Shown here: positions 1-7,139 of the stretch, one piece after another
Layout: every line of letters begins with the position of its first letter
Numbering within the stretch: the first letter of the stretch is position 1
The notes under the pieces: model-generated
Told to the model about the DNA's origin: nothing
Database searches by the model: none
The model's input: only the letters and a program-made list of their open reading frames with translations
Assembly (NCBI GenBank): GCA_024403415.1
Contig: JAKSRY010000003.1
Span: 62,001-126,000, forward strand
DNA from: Lachnospiraceae bacterium
Lineage (GTDB): Bacteria; Bacillota; Clostridia; Lachnospirales; Lachnospiraceae
Direction: 5' to 3'
Length of the DNA stretch: 64,000 nt
Made by a program: the position numbers and the translations under genes

Positions 1-287
1 CCATGTGTATTATGCATTGTCCAGTTCTTTGTTACTTTATAGCTGCTTCCTCCACGTCTGCTTGAATATGACCTTTCCTTTTGCTTTACTGCCAAGGCTG
101 CCTTATCCATAAAATGACAGATTTCATTCTGTCCTAATAAAATCGTAGATGGATTAAACTTAGGAAGCTGTCCAGTCATTATTTCATTTGATATACGCTG
201 CGGAACCAAACTTTGTAATTGAGGTGCATCTTCACTTAGACGAATTCCAAATAAAGAAGCAACAAATCTACTTCCTTTTCCTGCCAT
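1..287 (-). CDS. Hypothetical protein, 3' part beyond window edge
   Basis: The first 95 codons of a leftward gene run off the window edge. The start is supported by AGGTGAT just upstream of the ATG. The product begins MAGKGSRFVAS and later has a run reading ILLGQNEICHFM followed by basic and Ser/Gly-rich residues (RRGGSS). I see no signal peptide or membrane segment. It lies 8 bp after the small HTH gene, so the two are probably co-transcribed and share the upstream c-di-GMP riboswitch. I do not recognise the family; the GQNE..HF region vaguely recalls PH-like bacterial proteins, but this is weak. Confidence 0.6.
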   Translation of the reverse strand, partial: MAGKGSRFVASLFGIRLSEDAPQLQSLVPQRISNEIMTGQLPKFNPSTILLGQNEICHFMDKAALAVKQKERSYSSRRGGSSYKVTKNWTMHNTH

Positions 288-295
288 ATCATCAC

Positions 296-505
296 CTACG
301 CTTCTTTAGCGTTCTTTCTCCAATTCTTATACTCACCGGTAGTTACTCTTCCATCCTTTGGTTTCTCAGCATCTGCCGGTATTGCCCAATCCCTTCCGAA
401 TTTCTTTGCACCTTCTATTCTTCCTTCAGCGCACATTCTCTGAACTCGTCTAGGTGTTATATTCCATTTTTCTGCTATTTCTTTTATAGTCAAAAATTCG
501 TTCAT
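296..505 (-). CDS. Small helix-turn-helix DNA-binding protein
   Basis: This 69-aa protein is almost entirely one excisionase/MerR-type helix-turn-helix: LTIKEIAEKWNITPRRVQRM followed by CAEGRIEGAKKFGRDWAIP. That pattern, with the wing reading GRDWAIP, is typical of small Firmicute DNA-binding proteins found in accessory loci and mobile elements. The C-terminus is short and basic. It is the first gene after a c-di-GMP-I riboswitch and terminator, and the next gene starts 8 bp downstream. It could be a local regulator or an excisionase-like factor; no integrase is visible in the window. Confidence 0.8.
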   Translation of the reverse strand: MNEFLTIKEIAEKWNITPRRVQRMCAEGRIEGAKKFGRDWAIPADAEKPKDGRVTTGEYKNWRKNAKEA

Positions 506-525
506 CTAAAAACCTGCCTTCAAAC

Positions 526-571
526 TAAAAAGAGCATCCGAATATAGTACTTCCAGCTATACTCAAATGCT
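526..571 (-). terminator. Intrinsic terminator after the c-di-GMP aptamer
   Basis: Read leftward, AGCATTTGAGTATAG (571-557) pairs with CTATATTCGGATGCT (547-533) through a 9-nt loop, with only G-U replacements, and runs into CTTTTT. It lies between the riboswitch aptamer and the ribosome binding site of the HTH gene, so it is the likely expression platform. Confidence 0.85.
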
Positions 572-650
572 TCTACTGTAACTGGCTACCATTTTATAGG
601 TCCTATAGCTTTGCGTCACAAGCTTTCGCTTGCTTTGCCTAAAAATGTAT
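572..650 (-). ncRNA. Cyclic di-GMP-I (GEMM-I) riboswitch aptamer
   Basis: Read leftward the RNA contains the diagnostic GEMM-I blocks in order: GGCAAAGC, a helix capped by a GAAA tetraloop (AAGCGAAAGCTT), GACGCAAAGC, a short AGGACCT element, then GGTAGCCAGTTAC. The tetraloop, the GACGCAAAGC joining strand and the GGTAGCCAGTTAC strand match the family consensus as I know it. A near-consensus promoter lies upstream and an intrinsic terminator directly downstream, so c-di-GMP should control termination ahead of the HTH gene at 505. Whether ligand turns expression on or off cannot be decided by eye. Confidence 0.88.
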
Positions 651-663
651 GAAGTTACTAATT

Positions 664-692
664 ATTATATACTTCTTGACGAACTTTGTCAA
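664..692 (-). promoter_or_regulatory. Sigma-A promoter of the riboswitch transcript
   Basis: TTGACA (692-687) and TATAAT (669-664), read leftward, are separated by exactly 17 bp. Transcription would start a few bases before the c-di-GMP aptamer. Confidence 0.85.
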
Positions 693-753
693 TAGTTACC
701 ATTTTTTCAAAGCATTTTTTCATTCTATTGTGAATTTTTGACATATATTATTT

Positions 754-798
754 ACTTTAGCACGAAATCAGGCTGAATATGTCGCTGAAAAAGCGACA
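754..798 (-). promoter_or_regulatory. Palindromic promoter, copy 1
   Basis: The inverted repeat TGTCGC-N7-GCGACA (798-780) is followed, reading leftward, by exactly 20 bp and then TAAAGT (759-754) preceded by TGC, an extended -10. No -35 hexamer is present. The spacer of this copy (TTTTTCA) differs from the other three. It lies downstream of the TerB-AAA gene and upstream of the riboswitch transcript, so it would give the HTH gene a second promoter. Confidence 0.6.
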
Positions 799-827
799 TT
801 TCAACCTTTTCGTTATTATTCCACTTT

Positions 828-2303
828 TCAGGCGATAGATTTCACATCCTCGTATTCAATCGTGCACAGCTCTTCATCTGTAAGAGGCTGCTCATCATAC
901 AATCTGTCTGCCTGATTCATTACAGCCGTTTCCAAGAAATTGCGCACCATTCTGGCATTGGAAAAATTTGCTCCCTCTACAACCGGCTGCTTCTTTTGAA
1001 GAGAAGCATTAAAACCTATTGTGGTCTGCTCTCCTTTATTTAATGCTTTTTCCTCGAAAAACTCTTCAGCATATTCCAGAGCTTCCTCTGTAGTTTCATA
1101 ACCAGCTTCTCTTGCCATCTTCTTATAAATCTGTAAAAGCTGTTCTCCGGTGTAATCCTCAAAGTCAATAAAACGATTGAATCTTGATTTCAGCCCGGGA
1201 TTCGAATTGATGAAATATGTCATTGGTTCCGTATAACCAGCAACAATTACAACAAGATCATCTCTCTCATCTTCCATAGCTTTAATCAGTGTATCTACTG
1301 CTTCCCATCCAAAATCATTTTCAGAACGTTTATATGTCAAAGCATAGGCTTCATCAATAAACAGAACACCGCCTTTAGCCTGTTTTACAACGTCTTTAAC
1401 CTTCAATGCCGTATGACCTACATACCCTGCCACAAGACCAGAACGATCCACTTCCACAAGATGTCCTTTCGAGAGAAGTCCTAAATGGTGATATATTTTT
1501 GCAATCATTCTTGCTACAGTTGTTTTTCCCGTACCTGGATTTCCGTAGAATACCATGTGCTGCGTCATCGGCATCTGTGCTAATCCTCTCTCATCTCTAA
1601 TCTGCCTGATGGTATTAAAATGAATCAGTTGGCTAACTGTTCCCTTAACCTTTTCAAGACCAACCATTGCATTCAGCTGATTTATTAATGATTCCAACGT
1701 CTCCTCTTCCTCATCAGTTCCTTCAACAGAATTTCCTTTTTTCTGATTTCTGGAAGTATCAACCGTATGCTCGCTATGTGCTGCTTTTGTTGCCTCATCA
1801 GGACCTTTATAATTAGCACGATAGAAGCTTCTCATATTGGTAATATATGTACCAAGGTCATCTCTCTCACTCTGTGACACCTCATGATCACACGCTATGA
1901 ACTCCTTTCCAAGAGCTTCATAGCCACAGATATATTTTTCAGCGTCAGACTCTTCAAGTTCACCTTTTTTCTCATATATAGAATTATCCAACTTTACAAG
2001 TCGTTTCAACGTAAGCGGAATCCTCTGTTCAAATGCAGAACTGTAAATATTATCTTCTTCAATTCGCTGACACATTTCCTCTGGAGAGATCTGCTCAGAT
2101 AAATAATCTTTAATAAAAAGAGCTTCTGCAACTTCGATAGAACCATCAGAAGCTGACAGATATAACAGGAAGTTCAGTATTTCCTTCTTTGCCAACTGAC
2201 GCATCTTTTGTTCTTCTCGATCTGTATTTTCATCTTTAGATGTTCCAACCTTCGCCGCAATATCAAATAACTCTGTTACGATATTTTTAATAGCCTCGCT
2301 CAT
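828..2303 (-). CDS. TerB-like domain fused to CbbX/SpoVK-type AAA+ ATPase
   Basis: This 491-aa protein has two parts. Residues about 38-165 are a helical TerB-like domain (LYLSASDGSIEVAE, then a long helical stretch). A charged linker (about 165-205) follows, then a CbbX/SpoVK-type AAA+ domain with Walker A GNPGTGKTT (254-262) and Walker B VLFIDE (313-318). Such ATPases remodel protein complexes. The N-terminal domain is clearly paralogous to the neighbouring protein at 2316-2969 (shared IYS..FEQR.P). The start has GGGAGG upstream, and 12 bp separate it from that neighbour. It is the last gene of the leftward unit. The client is unknown; the caspase is a natural suspect by context. Confidence 0.85.
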   Translation of the reverse strand: MSEAIKNIVTELFDIAAKVGTSKDENTDREEQKMRQLAKKEILNFLLYLSASDGSIEVAEALFIKDYLSEQISPEEMCQRIEEDNIYSSAFEQRIPLTLKRLVKLDNSIYEKKGELEESDAEKYICGYEALGKEFIACDHEVSQSERDDLGTYITNMRSFYRANYKGPDEATKAAHSEHTVDTSRNQKKGNSVEGTDEEEETLESLINQLNAMVGLEKVKGTVSQLIHFNTIRQIRDERGLAQMPMTQHMVFYGNPGTGKTTVARMIAKIYHHLGLLSKGHLVEVDRSGLVAGYVGHTALKVKDVVKQAKGGVLFIDEAYALTYKRSENDFGWEAVDTLIKAMEDERDDLVVIVAGYTEPMTYFINSNPGLKSRFNRFIDFEDYTGEQLLQIYKKMAREAGYETTEEALEYAEEFFEEKALNKGEQTTIGFNASLQKKQPVVEGANFSNARMVRNFLETAVMNQADRLYDEQPLTDEELCTIEYEDVKSIA

Positions 2304-2315
2304 GATGTGTCCTCC

Positions 2316-2969
2316 CTACATTTTCTTTCTCGGAGCTTTAACTGAACCTGAAGACTTCTGATTTTTCTTCGGTGCAGTCACTCCTCCTGATTCTTTTGAA
2401 TTCTGTTTCTTTTCATAACCAGTGATAATATCCGTATGATGTCTCTCCGTATTTTCATCAATGTAGTTTTGAAGCATACTCAGATACAACTTAAGGTCTT
2501 TTTCCTCATTTTCATCCATATCATCTGTTGTGCGGTCATTGCTCTCAATAAGTCCCTTGGCCAGAATCAAATACAACTTCATCAAACCATCGCCCAATTC
2601 TTCCTCAAATTCTGCCGCAGCCGGACTGTTATAAATGGCATTATCGAATGCAACAAATATCTGCATCATCATAGGTGTTCTCTGTTCAAATTCCGTACTG
2701 TAAATATCCTTCTCAATGATAAGGTTATTGAGCTTATCCGGAGTCATATGTAAATCAAACAGTTCTCCTATATATCTGCTCTCCTTCCAGGAAATCACTC
2801 CATCTGACGCCGCAAGGTAGGCAAGAAAGCAAAGCATATCCAGTTTTAATATTGCGTCAAAACCTATCTCATCTCCTAAATCCAATTTTTCTTTAACGCC
2901 TCCTGTATTGGCAACCAATTCACATAACTGATACATCTTCTCCAATGATTCTTTTTGTGCAACCATCAT
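2316..2969 (-). CDS. TerB-like domain protein
   Basis: This 217-aa protein is related to the first 165 residues of the downstream AAA+ protein. Both have FL.YL.ASDG.I followed by IYS..FEQR.P, then a helix rich in D/N and a distal acidic helix. The C-terminal 40 residues are a basic, Lys/Ser/Gly-rich tail (KKNQKSSGSVKAPRKKM) that looks disordered. TerB-like domains are helical modules found in tellurite and stress response systems and are thought to bind metal or partners near membranes. GAGGAGGT precedes a double ATG. It probably acts with the AAA+ protein; its direct role is unknown. Confidence 0.75.
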   Translation of the reverse strand: MMVAQKESLEKMYQLCELVANTGGVKEKLDLGDEIGFDAILKLDMLCFLAYLAASDGVISWKESRYIGELFDLHMTPDKLNNLIIEKDIYSTEFEQRTPMMMQIFVAFDNAIYNSPAAAEFEEELGDGLMKLYLILAKGLIESNDRTTDDMDENEEKDLKLYLSMLQNYIDENTERHHTDIITGYEKKQNSKESGGVTAPKKNQKSSGSVKAPRKKM

Positions 2970-2982
2970 AATGACTACCTCC

Positions 2983-3213
2983 TCAACCTATGCAAATGCA
3001 TTGTTCATTTTCAGCTTTCAGATCTTCAATCCGAATGTCCAAATCACAATCTCTTATTTCATAAAATTTTCTAATTTCCTTACAGGAAGAACACCATAGA
3101 TTTTTAATATGACCTTTTTTTCGAGCTGATTGCTTTTTCCTTGGAATAGGAAATACCAATCCACACTCCATGCAAACACATCTTGAAATAGTGTAGTTCC
3201 TCGCCTGCTTCAT
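2983..3213 (-). CDS. Small zinc-ribbon protein
   Basis: This 76-aa protein carries two Cys pairs, CMEC near residue 14 and CSSC near residue 42, separated by a basic stretch (PRKKQSARKKGH). That is the layout of a zinc ribbon that could bind nucleic acid or protein. It is the first gene after palindromic promoter copy 2 and is followed 13 bp later by the TerB-like gene, so it belongs to the TerB/AAA unit. No enzymatic motif is visible. Confidence 0.7.
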   Translation of the reverse strand: MKQARNYTISRCVCMECGLVFPIPRKKQSARKKGHIKNLWCSSCKEIRKFYEIRDCDLDIRIEDLKAENEQCICIG

Positions 3214-3247
3214 GTGATTCTGACCTCGCCTTCCATGTTATACATAG

Positions 3248-3292
3248 ATATTAGCGCAGAAAACGTATCAAGTGGTCGCCATAAAAGCGACA
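3248..3292 (-). promoter_or_regulatory. Palindromic promoter, copy 2
   Basis: GGTCGCCATAAAAGCGACA on the + strand (3274-3292) is a 6+7+6 inverted repeat. Read leftward, exactly 20 bp follow it before TAATAT (3253-3248). It precedes the zinc-ribbon/TerB/TerB-AAA unit. The 19-mer is identical to copy 3. No -35 consensus is present; the palindrome occupies that position. Confidence 0.7.
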
Positions 3293-3303
3293 CTGAACAG
3301 CAT

Positions 3304-3330
3304 AAGAAAAGGCACCCTTTCGGATGCCTT
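3304..3330 (-). terminator. Terminator of the caspase gene
   Basis: Read leftward, AAGGCATCC-GAAA-GGGTGCCTT runs into TTTTC. It overlaps the stop codon of the caspase gene and separates that unit from the TerB unit. Confidence 0.8.
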
Positions 3331-4870
3331 ACCATTCTATTTCGTCTTCTAATTTCTTGATTTTTTCCATGCTTTCATGATAATGACTTACTGCATGTTT
3401 TATAAGCCAGTTCTCACGATCCCCAATAACACCATTACCTTTTTCATTCTCGATGAGCAATGCCATATCAGCTACCCAGCCTGCAAGATTCATTATCTCC
3501 TCTGTCCAATCATGCAAATCATCCGGAGCAATATCTCCATCGGACAATTCAATAAACTTTCTTCTAACCTTTATTGTCCATTCTCCATATCGTTCCTGAA
3601 TGTCTTGTATCGTAAGTGTATTGTTTGCAACCTCCTGAAGATCTGTCACAAACTTCTCTGCCAAAGTAACAATAACCGCTAACAGTTTCTTATTTTCTTC
3701 TATAAATTCCTCTCTGGACTGCGTAGGCTCCTGCATCTTTTTCAGCATATTATAGTCTTTATTTTCATAAATATAGATGCCATCTGCAATCACAGCATTT
3801 TTATTGGATTTAAAATACAGTTGCCGCATTTCTTCATCTGCCACCCAGATAGTGTATGAGTAGTGAAGATGGTTTATGATGTCACTCTCATCATGACCAA
3901 AATAGCACCATACCGCCCTTGCCGGCTGTCCACCCAATATCTCTTCACTTTTCTGCGTAGAGTAAATTTCAGCATACTTAATCTGCTCAGCAACCTTTCT
4001 TGTAATATCCGGCAGTTCAAGAAGTTCCCCTTTACCCTTAGGAATTACAAATGCACATAATCTTTTAATGCTCAATGTACTGAGTGGTTCAACGCTTACG
4101 ATTCGAAATTCATCATTCTCGAAGCTGTATTCCATCTGGCGATAAGGATGATACTCTTCCACCTGAAAATAAATCGTTCCACCAAGACTGCTTCTGAAAA
4201 TAGGCTGTTGCTCCTTGCCAGGGTTCTCCCTGTTCCAAGCTTTAACTAGATGCATCATTTCATCATAAATATCATCTAATGAAGTTTTGCCTTTTGTAAC
4301 CTTTTTGTTTATAGCAATTGCTGTAGACAATGCACCTGTAAACATACTGTGGTTCCCATTCGGGCCAAGTCTGGAAACCTCATCTGCTGCCGATGAAGCC
4401 AGGATAGCTATTCCATGTCCAACGAATTCCTCCATCGATTCTTCAAAATGCATAATTCTTGCACCAGATGTTTTGAAATTACCGGAATAACAGCAGTCCA
4501 GAATAACAATCTTATTCTTAGCAGGAAGTTTCTCAACAAAGTCTATCACACTCTGCAGTTCTACCTGTCCATTACTGAAAAGAATATTTCTATCTCTGCC
4601 GTGACCTGAAAAGAAAAAAATAAAGGTATCCTCAGATCCAAGCAGACTCTTAAACCCAGCAATTGCTTTAGCCAGATCAGTAGTTGTAACATAGCCATTG
4701 TTGTCTGCACCAGCCATAATTCTGAGATTGTCCTTCGGCACCTTCAGACCTAAAAGAAGGGATGTTGCCAAAAGTGACAAGTCCATCCGATAGGTTGGCA
4801 GATTAGCAATATTCATTTTTTCATAATCGCCTACTCCTATCAGAAGGGCATATACACTTTTATTCTCCAC
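3329..4870 (-). CDS. Caspase-family (C14) cysteine protease
   Basis: This 513-aa protein has an N-terminal caspase/metacaspase domain over about residues 1-245. It opens YALLIGVGDYE, the hallmark first strand. The catalytic His is His90 in FFFSGHG and the catalytic Cys is most likely Cys127 in ILDCCYSG. The C-terminal 260 residues lack a familiar motif and look mostly helical, so they may sense or bind a partner. The start is GTG (4870-4868), with AGGAG nine bases upstream. The gene follows the 110-aa gene by 22 bp under palindromic promoter copy 3. Prokaryotic caspases often act in stress or antiviral cell death; that role here is inferred. Confidence 0.9.
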   Translation of the reverse strand: MENKSVYALLIGVGDYEKMNIANLPTYRMDLSLLATSLLLGLKVPKDNLRIMAGADNNGYVTTTDLAKAIAGFKSLLGSEDTFIFFFSGHGRDRNILFSNGQVELQSVIDFVEKLPAKNKIVILDCCYSGNFKTSGARIMHFEESMEEFVGHGIAILASSAADEVSRLGPNGNHSMFTGALSTAIAINKKVTKGKTSLDDIYDEMMHLVKAWNRENPGKEQQPIFRSSLGGTIYFQVEEYHPYRQMEYSFENDEFRIVSVEPLSTLSIKRLCAFVIPKGKGELLELPDITRKVAEQIKYAEIYSTQKSEEILGGQPARAVWCYFGHDESDIINHLHYSYTIWVADEEMRQLYFKSNKNAVIADGIYIYENKDYNMLKKMQEPTQSREEFIEENKKLLAVIVTLAEKFVTDLQEVANNTLTIQDIQERYGEWTIKVRRKFIELSDGDIAPDDLHDWTEEIMNLAGWVADMALLIENEKGNGVIGDRENWLIKHAVSHYHESMEKIKKLEDEIEW

Positions 4871-4892
4871 TGCCTTCAGCTCCTAATCCTAA

Positions 4893-5225
4893 TCAGGTGC
4901 GGCGACTAAGTTTCATGATGGCATCCAGTGCCTCAGCTTCATGATTCGGCTCATCCATCTCATCTACCGCATACCTGTGAACGTTTTCCACCTGCTTATC
5001 TGACATCTTCTCCAACATAGCAGCTATTTCTTCAATTCTTGATTTTTTCTTTTTGGCTTTTACCGCTCCAATGTATGTGCGATCAATGAAGTGCTCTTCT
5101 TTATCAGCATCCTCAATCATTGTCTGAAGCATTGAAGAGACAGCTTCTACGTCACCATTATCAAGCTTATAAATAATATCTTCCAATACAGTTTGGAATT
5201 CAGCATCAGTAATATACTCTTCCAT
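4893..5225 (-). CDS. Hypothetical 110-aa helical protein
   Basis: The ATG at 5225 has an excellent AAGGAGG site, so I reject a longer upstream in-frame start that would run through the palindromic promoter. The protein is acidic and helical with a lysine run (VKAKKKK) in the middle and a tail reading VHRYAVDEMDEPNHEAEAL. I recall similar tails on other Clostridia proteins but cannot name a domain. It is directly upstream of the caspase and in the same unit, so it could be an inhibitor, adaptor or substrate of the protease. Confidence 0.75.
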   Translation of the reverse strand: MEEYITDAEFQTVLEDIIYKLDNGDVEAVSSMLQTMIEDADKEEHFIDRTYIGAVKAKKKKSRIEEIAAMLEKMSDKQVENVHRYAVDEMDEPNHEAEALDAIMKLSRRT

Positions 5226-5264
5226 AAGAACCTCCTTGAGTTGTGGATTAATCATCTTACAGCA

Positions 5265-5309
5265 AGTATATGTAATTCTCTGCATTACTTGGTCGCCATA
5301 AAAGCGACA
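5265..5309 (-). promoter_or_regulatory. Palindromic promoter, copy 3
   Basis: The 19-mer GGTCGCCATAAAAGCGACA (5291-5309, + strand) is identical to copy 2. Read leftward, exactly 20 bp separate it from TATACT (5270-5265), a one-mismatch -10 box. It drives the 110-aa gene and the caspase gene. No -35 consensus is seen. Confidence 0.72.
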
Positions 5310-5315
5310 AATCAA

Positions 5316-5822
5316 TTATTCAAGAATCTGCTGACCATATTCATCAAGTGCAAAGTTAATAGACATAATGTCATAAACTCCGCGTTCAATAAAATACTTA
5401 ACAATCAGATCCCCTTTATTGCCTGGAGACAGTGCATACTCTGCTCTTGCAAGCAAATCTATAGTATCATCTATGCTTAACTTCAAAGCTATTGCCAGCG
5501 CCAGAACAGTCTGCTTCCTTGGATGATACGCAGGGTTACTTCTGATTTTTGAGAACAATTTACGGTCTATGTTAGCTCTCTTATATACCTCAACGTCAGT
5601 CATACCACTCATATCAATTTTCAAAAAGAGCATATCGTGAAACGATTCTCCAACTTCTTCCATCAGCTGATCCAGAGTAAAGCTCTCCTTCTTCGAGAAG
5701 GTTTTTCCGGCATCCTTAGTAACCTCAGCGTCTAAAACATAATCAGCAGCTCTTTCAGCACTTTCCACATAGTTCAGACTAATATACTCATCTAATGATT
5801 TTCTGAATTCTTCAGTAAACAT
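5316..5822 (-). CDS. XRE-like helix-turn-helix protein
   Basis: This 168-aa protein has an N-terminal helical region and a C-terminal lambda-repressor-like HTH: MTDVEVYKRANIDRKLFSKI, then a recognition-type segment (SNPAYHPRKQTVLALAIALK) and a capping helix (DTIDLLARAEYALS). The final part, SINFALDEYGQ, is typical of this variant, which I recall at the C-terminus of some macro-domain proteins. GGAGGT supports the start. It is co-transcribed with the coiled-coil gene 18 bp upstream. It is a candidate binder of the locus palindromes. Confidence 0.75.
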   Translation of the reverse strand: MFTEEFRKSLDEYISLNYVESAERAADYVLDAEVTKDAGKTFSKKESFTLDQLMEEVGESFHDMLFLKIDMSGMTDVEVYKRANIDRKLFSKIRSNPAYHPRKQTVLALAIALKLSIDDTIDLLARAEYALSPGNKGDLIVKYFIERGVYDIMSINFALDEYGQQILE

Positions 5823-5840
5823 TTATTCCTACCTCCATTA

Positions 5841-7034
5841 TTAGCATGCATAATCAAGTCTCATATCCTGACAGATTAATTCCAGAGCACTTCTGAATGA
5901 CTCCTTTGTAACCTTTAATTTGCCTGACTTACTTCTTGCATCAGCAGCATAAGGCATGCCTGATTCATTCTTCATCTTTTCAAATGTACTTGAATAACCA
6001 GCTAAACCAGCTGTCTTATGAGGACACGCCCCGAAAATAACTGCACGGTACTTACCGTTTTTGCGGATTCTATCGGTGAAATCCTTTGCCTTGTCATAAT
6101 CAACAAACTCAAAATCCTTTTTGTCGAATCCGTACACCTTTGCAATACCCTGCATGATATTCACACCGAGTTCCTGTCCACCAATAACAAGAATCTTGCT
6201 ATGATCTCCAAGCAAATCATGTCCGGTCATCTCTTCCGGAGATTTTTCCTCTTCAGCCTCTTGCTGTGAAAAAGTACGCATCTGGACAATTACTCTTTTG
6301 TATTCTTCATTTTTCTTCTGAAGTTCTGCTATCTGGGCACTACTTTCATTGCTTACGTTTTCAACAAGCTGTAAAAGTTCATCCATATAAGCCTGCATGC
6401 CTTCCATCTTTTCAAGCAAAAGACCTATGGTAATTTCTTCTTCAACTGCACTAAGAGCTTCTTCCTGTACTTCTTCAACCTCAGCCATTTCCGGTTCTAA
6501 ATCAGATTCAAGAACAGACATATCAATTCCAAGTTCCGCAAACTTCTGAGCAAATACACTTTCACTTGCCGATGAACAGCAAGCCTTCATAAGATATTCC
6601 TGCTCATCCTCAATATGCTTAATATCTCTTGTGTCAACCTTAGACTCGTACTTATTTCTGAAGGCTGCCACCTTACTGGAAACCATGTTTCTATTTAATC
6701 TAAAGAACGAGCGCACACTTTCAGCAAGTGTATGGATTGTTCCAACAACATGACCAACAAACCCTTCCCAACCTCTGAGAAGAGAGATCAGAATTGGATT
6801 TCCTTTATAATCTGTATATCCGGTATCTAACCAAATATATATGCATCCTTGATCAGGCTGCATATAACTGTTCAGTTTATTATCAAGATAAAACTTTGTA
6901 TTCTTCTCACTGAGGATAAACTTCTTAATTGTTTCAAAATCCTCAATTTTTCTTGCACTCAATTCTCTGATACCGCAAAGAACGCTTTCTACATCATCAA
7001 CAACAATTCCTTTTTCAATAATCATTTCAATCAT
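5841..7034 (-). CDS. Coiled-coil protein with Rossmann-like C-terminal domain
   Basis: I start this 397-aa protein at 7034, where AGGAGGG lies 7 bp before the ATG, rather than at the in-frame ATG ten codons earlier. The N-terminal half has no recognised motif and ends in a strongly acidic stretch. A predicted coiled coil spans about residues 210-260. The C-terminal 100 residues open with ILVIGGQELG and include YRAVIFGACPHKTAG, which resembles a DUF2325-like nucleotide- or metal-binding fold; this is a suggestion only. It follows palindromic promoter copy 4 and may be the sensor of the locus. Confidence 0.6.
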   Translation of the reverse strand: MIEMIIEKGIVVDDVESVLCGIRELSARKIEDFETIKKFILSEKNTKFYLDNKLNSYMQPDQGCIYIWLDTGYTDYKGNPILISLLRGWEGFVGHVVGTIHTLAESVRSFFRLNRNMVSSKVAAFRNKYESKVDTRDIKHIEDEQEYLMKACCSSASESVFAQKFAELGIDMSVLESDLEPEMAEVEEVQEEALSAVEEEITIGLLLEKMEGMQAYMDELLQLVENVSNESSAQIAELQKKNEEYKRVIVQMRTFSQQEAEEEKSPEEMTGHDLLGDHSKILVIGGQELGVNIMQGIAKVYGFDKKDFEFVDYDKAKDFTDRIRKNGKYRAVIFGACPHKTAGLAGYSSTFEKMKNESGMPYAADARSKSGKLKVTKESFRSALELICQDMRLDYAC

Positions 7035-7084
7035 GAGCATACCCTCCTGCACTTTGGCAAACATAATAGTGTTATCGTATGCTC

Positions 7085-7129
7085 ATCTTAGCAATTGACC
7101 AGGCTTAAGTGGTCGCCATGAAAGCGACA
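7085..7129 (-). promoter_or_regulatory. Palindromic promoter, copy 4
   Basis: GGTCGCCATGAAAGCGACA (7111-7129, + strand) differs from copies 2 and 3 by one base in the spacer. Read leftward, exactly 20 bp separate it from TAAGAT (7090-7085), preceded by TGC as an extended -10. It precedes the coiled-coil/HTH unit. Confidence 0.7.
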
Positions 7130-7139
7130 AAATGATTTA

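Noticed and set aside
780..7129. GGTCGC...GCGACA palindromes as intrinsic terminators or REP-like repeats
   Set aside because: None has a T-tract in either direction. The spacing to a -10-like hexamer is exactly 20 bp in all four, which fits promoters better than terminators or scattered repeats.
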